From positions 248,001-312,000 of the forward strand of contig JAYWVB010000017.1 of assembly GCA_039881045.1 (NCBI GenBank): a stretch of 64,000 nt of DNA, given 5' to 3'. The DNA is from Chaetomium olivaceum (Eukaryota; Ascomycota; Sordariomycetes; Sordariales; Chaetomiaceae). The notes under the pieces were generated by a model. The model did no database searches. It saw only the letters and a list, made by a program, of their open reading frames with translations, and was not told the DNA's origin. The position numbers and the translations under genes are program-made. Positions 45,817-57,299 of this stretch are shown here, piece after piece; the stretch's first letter is position 1; every line of letters begins with the position of its first letter.

Positions 45817-46863
45817 CTAACCAGCAGACGCCTTCTTCTTCTTGTCCTCCACCAACTCGATATTGTCCTCGGGGATATCCTTATACTTTTCCAACAAGAA
45901 CTCCTCAATCTCCCCGCTCACGTCACCCTGCACCACGATCTCTTCTCCACCGCTCGGTACCTTGGTCACGGACGCGCCGGTAGCGAATTTCTTGCCAAAG
46001 TCCTTGGCCACCTAAATATCACGCGTTTGTCAACAACCTCTCCCCATAATCCTCTTCCCAAATGCAAGAACCACCCCTTCACCCCTCCTTCCTCAAAAAA
46101 GACCGGAGAAGTAGAGATATGGAGGGAGAACAGAACGCACCTTCTTCAGCTCCAAGCCAAACGCCTCCAGCCCCGTGACAGAGGTCACAAACTTGCGCTT
46201 GTTACGCTCGATGCGCTTGATGGTCACCACGCTCTTGGCCAGCTTGTCGGCTTGCTTCTGCTCGGCCGCCTCCGCCTTGGCCGCCTTCTTGGCCGCGTCC
46301 TTGGCTGCGCGCTCCTGCGCTGCGAGAGAGAGAGAGGCTGTTGCTGCTTCGAGGGCTTCTGTTGCGTGGGGAAAGGGAGTTAGTGGTAGTGGTAGTGGTT
46401 TGGTTTGGTTTGGTTTGATTTGTTTGGTGAGAGTGAAAGGGAGGGTGACGGGGTGGGTGGAGGGTAGTTGGTGAGACGCACCAGGTGACCATATCCTTGC
46501 GTAGAGATCGGGGTGTTTCTTTTCTAGCCATTCTTGACACTTTTTGGTGGTGCCGCCGTATTCGCAGTACTGGGGTTTGGTATTAGAGTTGGGGTTGGTA
46601 TGGGGCAGAGAGCAGCGCGGTTCGAGACTGGGGGTGTTGAATCAAGGTGTTCGTACCTCGGGCGGCAATGTGCATACTGGTAAGGGGGGCTTTAGTTTTA
46701 TGCTAGCTTATAAGAAAGGATAGAAACACATCTCGGGGGGGGGGGGGGGGGGGGGGTAATGGGGTGATGTCACACGAGCAACCGCAAGGTGTTTTAGATG
46801 GAGGGGCAGGAGCTTACCACCACAGTAAATAATCTCGCGGCCGACCGGCGTGGGTTCAGCCAT
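45817..46863 (-). CDS. TMA22: translation machinery-associated Tma22 (DENR/DRP1 homologue)
   Basis: SUI1-domain protein that with Tma20 (MCT-1) recycles post-termination 40S subunits by removing deacylated tRNA. Exons: 46818-46863, 46657-46676 (20 nt), 46482-46569, 46141-46358 and 45817-46011, giving 188 residues. The N-terminal DENR cysteine motif is assembled across the first two junctions (IIYCGVCTLPPEYCEYGGTT), which fixes the 20-nt exon. The SUI1 fold follows: SVVTIKRIERNKRKFVTSVT, FGLELKKVAKDFGKKFATGA, and IVVQGDVSGEIEEFL, ending in KKKKASAG. A helical Ala/Lys linker sits between the two domains. Intron 1 (46677-46817) contains a 24-base C run on the sense strand. Introns are 141, 87, 123 and 129 bp. 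Confidence 0.93.
46735..46758 (+). repeat. G24 homopolymer inside TMA22 intron 1
   Basis: Twenty-four consecutive G on the + strand, that is C24 in the pre-mRNA. It lies 58-81 bases upstream of the intron 1 acceptor. Confidence 0.9.
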
Positions 46864-48777
46864 ACCTAGGTAGCTGTCAAAGATTCTTTTCCTAAGGTTC
46901 GGTATATACACGAGTGGTAGTTTCGGCCGCTGTTTATGCCGTCTTCGTCGCGGGTCAGTGTCGTCGTGTCGCGCCGAGATGCTGCGGTGCCCCTCCTTGG
47001 AATTGATTGCGGGGTTCCTCTCGCTGGCTGAGCTGCTTGCTGGATGGCGCGGCACCAAGGCGGCGGCAGGCAAAGCAAAAGTCCAGAGCTCTTGGAAGAA
47101 TTCAACCAATCAACAACTCATAAAAGAGTTAAGTGGGTCCGTCTCCCAGAGCGTTTCGAAGCTGCAAGAGCGGCAACCGAGCGCTTCCACTCGGCCTCTG
47201 TATCGACCACTTTGCTCTTCTCCGTGCTCGTCGCGTCTCCGTCTAGACACACCGCGACCACGACAGCCACCGTCACACAGATCACTAGGGCTATTGCCGT
47301 GACTTAATTTCCGCTTCTTCTACCCCTTAGTCAACCCCGGTTCCATCATGCACTCGAGACCGAGACAACTGGAAACGCGCTTCTTCGGGCTTCATCTATG
47401 GAGACACGCTTGACGTGGCATCGCCTTCTTTTATTAGCCCCTGGAAGTAAGGTACTGCTAAAAGAAGCCGCAGGTCAAATCAGGAAACGAAACGATCTGC
47501 CGGATAGTAACCACAGCTCACGTCGATGTGGCCATTGATTGAGCCGGGACAGGTGTGAGGTCGACCACCTATCCGGGATAGAGTCAAAGCTGGAACCGCG
47601 ATGCGGTCGGAGGGCACGAGAGCTGTTCCCTTTCCAGACTCGGTTTTCGCTGCAACTGTGTGGGTGTGAACGTGGGCGCTAACTCAATCACTTTCGGCGA
47701 CCAGAAATGGAAGTGGCACAGTATCGACAATCCGGATGTGGATGAATGCCATGGCACCAGGTCAACTAGAGGCACGGCTGCAGCAACGGATCGAGTTGAG
47801 GATCGACTGGCAACTCGCAGCACACCTCAAAGGTGTGTTCCCCAGTCAGGACAGGGACCTGGTTCGCCCACGACGGCATCGCCAACCCCTTTCGGCCTGC
47901 GATCGAAACTACTGTGGATTTCGTGCATTTCCTGGTCCCTGCTCCACCCGAACATCGTCGCCTTTTGTTTGCCAGTTTGCTATCCAGCATCCCGGGGACT
48001 GACCACGAAGTGTGTGTGGTTCGTCTGCCTCAACGACGAGCCGGGTCCAATCGATGGTGGCAACCGCCCGTGTAAGCGCCCAGTCAACCTCCTGCGTTAC
48101 ACCGGCCGTTTTTATTGGCCATCCCCATCAACAGTGCCACACCTCAATTCCCCCATCCGGAACTCGATTGGCGCGCGCCATGTCTTCGCATACCTTTTAT
48201 CGAGTCGCAGCCAAGATGCCGTCAAGCTTTGAGTCACTGTTGATTCGCCAGCGGCCGCAGACTCGCCGTGGTGGTGCTGCCCAACTCATCCTAGTGCTCC
48301 CCTTCTGAGCGGCCGTCGCTGCATACTACCCGCCACCAGGCAAGCACCCATCCGGATTGTTGAGCGCTAGTCCTCGTCCGGCGTCCCATCTGCGCTTCGG
48401 AGGATACCAGTCACACCATGTGCTGCCCGTCCTGTTCCTAGGACGGCGGCACCTAGGCTTCGGCCGCTCATTAGGCGCTCTGGTGGATATCAGCTGGATT
48501 CCTGACTCTTCGTCTCTCCTCCATATTATATTCCGTTCGAGTCACCTGGCAAGGCCCGGATCGGCTCCCTCTATATTCTCTTCTTCCGCTTTGTGCACAC
48601 TTACAAGAATAGTGCTTCGTTGACCGAAGCCGGTCCTGTCCCTCCCCTTACCCACCTCTTCTTAATTACCGTTACATTTTCCGGCGCAGGACGTCTTCCA
48701 TCTTACTGCATTGTCTATTTCCATGCCTGTGTGACGCTATTTCTTACTATATCGATCCTTCCCGACAATAAACAATC
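46864..48777. other. 1.9-kb intergenic region between divergent genes
   Basis: Promoters of TMA22 (-) and of the methyltransferase gene (+). Frames at 47660-48232 (+) and others carry no domain or codon-bias support. The C/T-rich stretch with CA near 48590-48777 is probably the 5' leader of the downstream gene. Confidence 0.5.
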
Positions 48778-51700
48778 ATGTCCGACCAGGTATTGCTACC
48801 GAGAACCACATTCCGGCCGTCCTCCCCGCTGGGTCGGCGGAGGCCGGCTCGGGCACTTAATCCTATAATGGAGGAGCCCGAGCAGACAAGAGATTCGTTT
48901 ATCGAACGGAGGAGGAACAGGCGGTCCATCGACAAGATCGAACAGTGGCTTTCACCTATGAGCGACCACTTTCCCACCCCGAGAGGACAGCACTTTCTCG
49001 CCGCCCCGGTCTTCACCACAAGCTCGTCCTGCGCGTCGAGCGACGCCGAGCCCGAGCCCGAGCTCGACAACGACGACGCTAGCTCGCAGGCCTCCTCATC
49101 AAACCCGTCCCTTCAGTGGAACAACACCAACAGCCGAGACAGCATAATGACAGACGTGACCGAGTTTGACGACCTTTACGATGTTTCCGACGACGAAACC
49201 ACACGAAAGCAACGTCTCCAAGCAAGCGGTATCAGCCGTCAACGAAGCTCTCGGAGCCTCAGGAGGACATCTAGGGCATCGATGGAGATGCGGAGGTCAC
49301 TAACCCCCTGGTGATTCCCGAGGAGGCGACCGCCACGGCAGCCAAGAAACTGATGTCACCGATCACGCCGACGCCCCCCTCCGCAGTGCTCATGTCGCCC
49401 GCTCTCAAAAGCTTCATGGAACTACGCCAGTCCCAAGATATCCCGCGTGTCTCAGCACCCCCATCCCTCGACGGGAGCATCGGCTCGGAGGAGATGGCTC
49501 AGATGTCCGCCCCTCCGACCCCGCTAATTGGAGCTCGGGATAACGAGGATGAAGAGTGGTCAGGTGTCCGTCTCCAGCCGGGCGCGCTCGAGACCCTCCA
49601 GGCGCTCTCCGGCAGCGATTCCGAGTATGGGGACGAACCAACCCAGGTCATCGAGGTACCACAAGAGATGACCGAGTCCCGCCAGCGACTTCCCCGTCTC
49701 GTCACCGGCGCTGGGTGTAGCCAGGGCCCCGTCCCACCGACACTCTTTGGCCGACCTGACAAGGCTTGATATCCCGTCGCCTGGCGGGTTCTTCTCCGAC
49801 CTCTCGTCTGCCAGCCGTCGCACCTGGAACAACAGCCAACCGGAGGAAGCCAACCCGCCTACTTCGACAACCGCAGAGAACTTTTACAAGATCCCCTGGG
49901 GCCGAACTATGGACAGGATCCCGCCGCCACCACCTCGGCCCCTTCACCTCGACGATCTGCCGTCCGCGATTGTCGAGCGCGTCATCGAGTGCCCCGTGAA
50001 CGAGTACTCCGGAGACCTACCAACCGCCATTCGGGTGGTGGAAACTCCGGTGCCCATCACCGCCGTTCGAGTCCCACCCACTCCGAAGCAACCTGAGGCC
50101 CCGGCCTCTGAGACGGCGGTCGAGGAGCCCTCTTCTCCAGTCGATGTGAATGAAATCATTGCCGAGTATGATACCGAGTACATCACGAAGCAGGAGGAGA
50201 ACGCCATCTCACACATCAACCGCACCCAGATGTGGTTGGCTGCCCAGCGATCCTATCTCCAAGGGATAGTAGGTTTCTCTGAGGAGAATGAAACTTCCGA
50301 GGACTCCGACCATGAGTCCGAGCCGGAAGAGAAGCCTGAAGTGCCGTCTGTGGTTGCTTCTCCCGAACTCGAACAGACTGAACCCAAGAAGAAGGCCGTT
50401 CGCTTTTCTGAGGTCGTCGTCAAACAGGACATCCCTTGCAGCTTGCCGTCAAAGATCCTGCGCCAGGAGTCTTCGTATTACCGCGCTTTCACTGATTACA
50501 CCGTGAGGCTTGTGCCTCAGATGTCTTCATCCACCGCCAACCGCGCTTTGAGGCCCTCCAAGCTCAGCGCGTCTGCCTCAGGGATGCCCACCGCAACCAG
50601 CTCCTCGGAAAGTTCCAGCTCTCGGTGGTGCCCCAATCGGCTAAGAAGCGCATGAGCACCAACGTCGTCCGTGGTGACGATGTCGTCCACGACGACCCGG
50701 AAAAGCTCCGCGCCGACAAGGAAGCCGAAGCCCTCTCGCAGATGCACCTTTCCACTTGGCAAGTCGCCGCCACCAAACTGCTCAACGGCGACCGCCTCAT
50801 CTCCGCTCCGTGGGTAAGCGCCTCGCTCGCCATAGCTACATGGCCGTTAGCCCCGATGGCCTCAGCCGCGACCGCGCTCGCATCCTCGATCTCGGTGGGC
50901 AGGGCGCCTGTGACTGGGCGTGGCACGCCGCGCTGCAGTACCCAAACACCAAGATCTACACCGTCACCACCAAATCCATCCGTCAGCTAAGCAACAGCAA
51001 CATCCGCGGCCCCCCCAACCATCGCCAGGTCGCCGTGACCACGCTCTCCAAGCTCCCCTTCGACGACGACCAGTTCGACCTCATCTCGGCACGGGAACTG
51101 CACGCCGTCCTCAAGATCTCGGGCGAGAATGGCACCGACGAGTGGGACGCCTGCCTGCGCGAGTGCATGCGCGTGCTCAAGCCCGGCGGCTACATCGAGT
51201 TCGGCCTCCTTGACGCCGACATCGTCAACGCGGGCCCCCTCGGCAACGCAAAGGCCGTCGAGTTCAGCTTCGCCCTGCAGACGCTTGGCTACGACCCCAA
51301 CCCCACGCGCTCCTTCCTCGGCCGCCTCGCGTCGGCGGGCTTCGACGAGGTCCGCCGCGCCTGGGTGTGCCTGCCCGTCGGGCCCAAGCGCCCCCCGCGC
51401 CCTGTCGCCGCCGCCACCACCACGTCAGCGCGCGACTCGACCTCGGGCGCGTCGGTGCACGTGCACCAGCTCGAGGCCATGGTCTCCGGCTCGGCCGAGA
51501 ATGTGGCCGCCGTCACGGGCGTCGCCGCCGGCTGGAGCTGGAGCGCTGGCTGCTGCGCGCCGAGACAGAGAAGGCCGCGGGCGAGCTGCGCCTTGCGGAC
51601 ACCGTCACCCCGGGTAAAGCCATGCACGAAGCCGGCAAGATGATCGCTGATGTTCATACTGTCGTCGAGGAGGGCCGCCAGATTGGCTCGTGCTTCCGCA

Positions 51701-51873
51701 CCCTGCGTGGGTATGCGCGCAAGCCGAGGGCTGTTCCGTCTATTCCTGCTGCTGATGCTACTGCTGTCCCGACTGTTGTTCGGTCGACGGTGGCGGTGGA
51801 GGCGCCGGTGATGGATGCGGCTGAGCTGGATCGCAGCGGGTCGATTCGTATCTTTTTGGATACTGAGTCCTGA
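48778..51873 (+). CDS. UMTA-like SAM-dependent methyltransferase with long disordered N-terminus, five frame breaks
   Basis: Class I methyltransferase fold of the fungal UMTA-like kind; substrate unknown. No intron is evident. The first 560 residues or so are disordered, with the conserved phrase HSLADLTRLDIPSPGGFFSD and later FIHRQPRFEALQAQR. The SAM domain shows motif I RILDLGGQGACDW, PNTKIYTVTT, DDQFDLISARELHAVLK and ECMRVLKPGGYIEFGLLD. The frame changes five times: near 49274 (G3), 49705 (CC), 50520 (G), 50812 (G3) and 51530 (GG). Adding G at four sites and two C at 49705 (or removing one base there) restores continuous family-like protein of about 1,033 residues. Either this is a decayed copy or, as I think likelier from its neighbours, the sequence has lost bases. 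Confidence 0.72.
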
Positions 51874-53181
51874 TGGGTTAACCAGGTCAAGATGTGCGGT
51901 GTGTGTGTGAATATACAGGGGCGGGTGTGGAGCATAAAAGGGGGTGTCGGCCGGTTGCCATTCTTTCTCTTCTTCTGTCGCGAGTAACAACCCTTTCGGA
52001 CTAGTGTTTTTCTTTTGTTGTTAAGCTAAATGTATATGTCGCTGCCACATAAATCGTTGGAATAGCCATCGGGATACCCGGGGGCAATACAGGCTGATAC
52101 CCACTACTTCACTTACTTTGTTTTCCTGAGAAACTGCCTACAATCGTGATGATGCTGGTGACGTCCAAACCTCTTCTACTATCCATATCACCGTCGCAAG
52201 TTCACGTAAGATACGAATAGAAGAGGTCTGGTCAACTTTCAATTCTTTCCAATCCCTCCTCTTGTCTTGTCCTCCCTTTGCAACGATGGTCCCAAAACCA
52301 CCAAGGCCTCTCTCCCCCACCGGTTAAGCGCAAGTGATTGCGCAATACAAGTGAATCCATCAAATCAGTCTAGGTGAAACAATTCGCTCTCTCTCTCTGT
52401 GTGTGCCCGCTCGCTCCAAAGGTAGACGCTCAAAGCCGCCCGCTCCGCCCAAAGTTCCCAAACCAGACAGACGCTCGCTCGCCATGTCGCTTTGCTTGCT
52501 TTACTCGCTCGTCATGTCGCTTTGCTTTGCTTCGCCCGCATCAGCCACACACATCAAGTGTGCTAGCGCCGCGAATCGCATGTCCCCAAGTCCCCATCCC
52601 ACACGATATCATACCATACTTATGAAGCCCAGCAACTAGGATAAAATGCTCTCCCCCAAAAAAAGGATGATAGAGAGAGAAACAAGGAGCACAAAGTTAA
52701 ACTTGAGTAGAAATAAGGCAGCATCACGCGCGACATGCCATGTACGCGCGGGCTGAACGAACGTAAAAGGTAAAAAAAAAAAGATGTGTATGTATGTACA
52801 ATCCACGAAGAAAAGAAAAAATGAAGAGAATCAAATCAACCCAACTCGACCAGGGACGCAACGCAACCTGAGTTAGCCGAGCCTCATCGTGTTCACTGCG
52901 AATCCGTGTCCATGGCGTCCGGCGCCGGCGAGCCGAGCGTCACCTCCGGGCGTAGCATCTGGTGGTGTTTCGCTTCGATCGACCCGTGGCTTGGCGGCGG
53001 CTGATCCGACTGCTGTGACTGGTTGGTGCTGGTGCTGGTGCTGGCGCCGGCGCTGCTCGATCGCTCGACATCCATCGCCTCCTCGTCTCGGCTGGGAGGG
53101 CGGCGGGGGCTGGCATTGCGACCTGGATTTCGCTTTTTGGTTCGGGTTCGGAGGCATGTTCGATATGTGTGTGTGTTCGTT
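51874..53181. other. 1.3-kb intergenic region (convergent 3' flanks)
   Basis: 3' flank of the methyltransferase gene and the zinc-finger gene. The frame at 52893-53157 (-) ends in AKHHQMLRPEVTLGSPAPDA, which has coding character. It may be a C-terminal exon of the zinc-finger gene, but I cannot place a convincing intron. Confidence 0.45.
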
Positions 53182-54354
53182 CTAGTTGCGGTTGCGGTTG
53201 GGGATAAGAGAAAGGCGGGGTTTGGGAGGGGGTTGTGGTTCGAATCGCTGCTCCGCTGGTTGGTGGTGGTGCTCTTGTCGGTCGATTTGCATTGGGTCTT
53301 TATCCACCACAAAAGATGCCCTGTTGTGTGGACGTTGCTCGTCGGCGCTGAGCGAGCGGTCAACGGCGTTGGGTTGTTCCATGCTCGCGTCTCGATGTTC
53401 GGCTCGCGGGTGTGTAGGTTCTCGGGAAATCGGTGCTTCCATATCCATGTCGAGTTCTTTGCCCTTGTCAGTACTCGCAGTCGTCGGAGTCCTCGTCGCA
53501 GAATCCTTCCTCGTAATGGCGCTGCCACCTCCGCTGCCGGCCGTCTTCGGCGTCGACGGAACGATGACATTCAGAACGCAATCATCGAGATGCTCGTAGA
53601 ACTCCTGGGCGGTCCCGAATTGACTCTGGCAGATATTGCATTTGGCGCCGACCCCGCCAACTCGCCCAGGGCCCGTGGGCAGAATCATCTTTCTGCTGTT
53701 GGGTGGGGTCTGCTCGACATTATGCACCGCCGTCAAGTGCCGCTTGAACACGTCTGCGCGGTTGAATGCTTTCTCGTATGCAGTTCCGGCTCCTGGACAG
53801 AACGGACACACCATCGTGCCCTTGTAGTGGGTCAATGCGTGTCGATTCTTGTCGTATTTGCGTGCGAACCCCTTGATGTGATACTCGCAGGTCTCGATAG
53901 GGCATTTCTCCGGCCGTTCCTCCATGTGTCAGCATGTGAGCCGCGAGATCTTTGAAAACGCGACCGCACTCGGGATGCGGGCAACGGCTGCGGATGGATG
54001 AGGACGAGGAGCTCGGTGTATTGTGCGGCGGCTCATCGCTCTTGAGAGTTGGCGTTGGTGCCAAGAATGCACTCTGCGCACTCTGGATAATAATGGGAGG
54101 AGGGCCGACTGGGTTATGACGGTCGAGTCGAGCGAAGGTGCTAATAACGGCGGGCCATGTGCCTGCTGAGGAACTGGGGGCGCTGGTGCGAGACGCGGAG
54201 CTTCCAATACGGGGGAGCGCCGGTGTGGCGGGGAGATGAAATCGCGAACGGTTTTGTAGTCCTGCGCTTCGTCGTCCCCGCTGGACCCATCGTCTTGATC
54301 TTGCACGTCGATCGACTGCCGCACCTCACGCATCCAGTCCTTCAGGATCGACAT
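53182..54354 (-). CDS. C2H2 zinc-finger protein, two frame breaks
   Basis: Probable nuclear C2H2 zinc-finger protein. It starts MSILKDWMREVRQSIDVQDQ (ATG 54352-54354). The conserved GPPPIIIQSAQSAFLA leads into fingers CPHPECGRVFKDLAAHMLTH, then CPIETCEYHIKGFARKYDKN continuing to RHALTH, VCPFCPGAG...RADVFKRHLTAVH, and a degenerate CNICQSQFGTAQEFYEHLDDC. A long Ser/Thr/Gln-rich tail follows. The frame breaks near 54152-54154 (one C missing in the sense C3 run; GPAVISTFARLDRHN is regained) and near 53923-53930 inside the first inter-finger linker (two bases missing, or one extra). With those repairs it is 392 codons to the stop at 53182. The target genes are unknown. The true C-terminus may lie further downstream at 52893. 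Confidence 0.72.
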
Positions 54355-54671
54355 GGGTGGCCAGTCACCGCTCGCTTGCCGCCGCCACGGTTAGGGTTGA
54401 AATGGGCACGCCTGAGGTGCGCGGCCGCGTTATAGTAGCACCATAGCGTTTCTGGGTGACACAGGCCTTACACTTTGCCAGTGGTATCAAGGGTGAGGCG
54501 AGCCTGGGGGTTCCGGTGGCTGTGTGCACACACCCACCTCTTTACCAAGGCGGTGCTTCGCATCGTTGTGCCTCCTCAGCTCATGCTCACGCGCGAAACC
54601 CCTCTGGGTACTCGTTGCACTTTGTGCAGTAAACTCTCCTAAGTGGCGGCCGTTGATAAGAGGCCCGCATC
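54355..54671. other. short intergenic spacer
   Basis: 5' flank of the zinc-finger gene and 3' flank of the Zn2Cys6-like gene. No gene. Confidence 0.6.
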
Positions 54672-57299
54672 CTAGGCGTGGCCACTGGAGACGTCAGCCC
54701 ACGGCCGGGCTGTCTCATGAAGGTCGGACTCTCGGAAACGGTGTGTCGCCTCCCGGGGTCCATTGTCTGGGGGACGCGAGCATCCGGTCGGGCTCATCCT
54801 TGAAAACATAGACTCCCTGTCTAGCTGGCCATGGACGGTAGGGGCCCAGCTGGTGATGAGTGGGCGCATGTCAGGAAGGGGTTTCCTGGGCTCCTCGCTT
54901 GGCTTGGTGATCGGCGGTAGAACAAAGGATCCCTGCCTCGTTGGCGAACGTTGCTTGATGAACCCGTTATAATAGGCACCCTCAATTTCCCCGCTCCCGA
55001 GGAGCATAAGAAAATCCTTCGATGAGGGGATACCACGCTCAGCCCACGCATTCTTCCCAAGAACATGCCGACCGAAAAGGAGCAACTCGCGATCACCATG
55101 CCCCATCTCCATATCCTGGCCATCTAGAAGCATCGGCGTGGACCAGGCGAAGGCGCTGACGAGCGCCTTGTGAACTGCATGCATGGCTTGTATACCGGCA
55201 TGTGAAGGCGGGTTGAAACGGAGATGCATGGCTCGGTCGACTAGGATGGTCTTCACCAGGCTGAAGATGCAGAGGGCGAAAAAGCTAGCCAGCCAGTGCT
55301 TAGGGTCGTGCGGGTTAGGTTGGGCCATCTGGCTGTCAAGGGATTGTAGAAACTGGACCATGCAGTTGTAGAGCACATAAAACCGCCCATAGGAATCGGC
55401 GTCGTCGAAGACAACGTGGGAGGCTGAGCTGTTTGGTTCGGCATGGATGGCCGGATCAGGTTGCTGGAGGTCGTAAAAGAGCGTTTCGCGGAGAAGCAGT
55501 TTGGCGCGGTACAGGACCGGATACTTGGCGAGTTCAGCATCTCGGGTCTCGGAAAGCACACCGCTTAATTTGAGAAGCTGCCAGAAGCTATACATGGTCT
55601 GGTTCATATTCCAACTTGCTGCAAGCACGTTGAGAACCGGCGGTGGCCTCTCGATAGGATCCTTGTGGAAGGCAGCTCGGGTCGGGTTGGATGGCGGTAG
55701 GTGAGCAAGGTCCTCGGTCCACCAGAACCCGTCATCAAAATCGAGATGGGCTTTGACCATTCTTGCAATCTCCGGCGGCACGACAAAGGCCCTGTCCAAG
55801 AAATCGTTCATGTTGCGGCGAACAGCCAGGGGCGAGGTCATGGGGTCTGGGCGTGTCTGGGAGCCATCGAAGCTGGCAACATGATGTCGGCAAAGGCGGT
55901 GAGCGGCCCTCTAAGGCAGTCAAGAGCTTTCCAGAAGTCGTTACCCGGTGAGGTCGCGGGATCGGGGCAGAATCTACAGGGATCATTGGAATCACACTAG
56001 AGGGATTAGCCGAAAGCACTGGGCAAGTTTGATGTCCCACTCACTGGTTTTTGGAGTACCCTACAGCGCAAACATGGCCCGTTGTCGCGGAGGAGGCGAA
56101 GCTCCTCAATGGACTCCAACCGAGCCTGGCCCACGCGGCTGCGCTTCAAGGGTGGCAACAGCGGGTCGACTTCGGAGTCAACAGAGCCACGAGGGCCGGC
56201 TGGATACTCAGGGACAAATGAGTAACTTCTTAGCGATTCCCGGTGGTCCCTGCTTTGACTCCCCGTCGCCAAGGGGGCGAGCTGGAAGTTTGCGCTTGGA
56301 CGGGGTAGATATAGCGGCGAACTCGTCTGTTTACTGTAGTCGGCTCCGTGGTTTCGGCCCGGATGCTCGGTGAACGACAAGGGCGGTGTACCCCCGACGG
56401 AGAGGCCTGAATCTCTTTTCCGGGGAACGACGTGCTCCTTAGAATGTTGGTCCCGGTCGTCCCGATGGGGGTAGCCATAGATATAGTGCATACACCGGTC
56501 GTCCCAGCACTTGAACGAGTGGCTATTGCGAAAGCCCAGAGGCATGCTGTCCTTTAACCGCAGCGCCCGAGCGACAGGGTCGTACTGGGCAAAATTCCTG
56601 TCCAGCCAAGCGGCATATCCTTCTGGGGCTTGCTCTCGGCGGTAATGATACTTTAGTGAATCGAGGAACCGAGGGTCCTGAAGGTCGATACCTAATGAGC
56701 GAGAGCATGAGATCAAGTGACACAGCAATAAGGGGTGCTGGATATTGCGGCATACCTTGGTCAAGACAAGCCATCTCGATGCACTCACACTGATACTGCA
56801 GTGCCCTTGCCTCCTCTATCTCGGACAGGGGAGTGATGTTGCCGGATAATTCTGCCGAAGAGGTTAGATCAGATGAAAAGCGGGATCAGACGGTAGACCG
56901 GATGGGTGTGTAGTAGATGACATAATTGGGATGAAACTGTAGGCTTAGGAAAACAAAGATCGGCTCACGGTTGTCCTCAGCGTACGCGCGCAGTACACGG
57001 AGCTTGTGGTGTAGCATCTCGAGCTCGAGCTTGACGTTGGGTCCATACTTCTGGGGAAGCAAGGCGGCCAGCCTTGCTTGGATCTCGGCCTGCTGGTCTA
57101 ACAATTGCTTGATGGTCGGATCTAGCGCCGGATCGTACTGTTGGTGCGGAGGAGCGGGCGCGGCTGGCGGGGCACCGGGGCCGAGAGGTGTAGTCACGAC
57201 CGGGGACGGGGCTGTTAATGGATCGCGATCCGGCCGGGTGGAGGGAGCCGATATGGGAGGTAGCGACAGAGCCGGCGGCGCAAGGTTTTCGGTGGCCAT
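54672..57299 (-). CDS. Zn2Cys6-like fungal protein with internal Cys cluster, one frameshift
   Basis: Putative fungal-specific regulator. Exons: 56969-57299, 56756-56851, 56045-56691 and 54672-55996; introns 117, 64 and 48 bp. With one C added to the sense C4 run at 55842-55845 the total is 800 codons. The N-terminal segment contains DPTIKQLLDQQAEIQARLAA, a predicted helix. The Cys cluster CLRCRVLQKPCDSNDPCRFC, followed about 16 residues later by CLRG, resembles the variant Zn2Cys6 type. It lies mid-protein (about 348-385) rather than at the N-terminus, and the third intron falls between its second and third Cys. The C-terminal 400 residues are helical, like the middle-homology region of fungal regulators. 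The gene's target is unknown. Confidence 0.72.
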
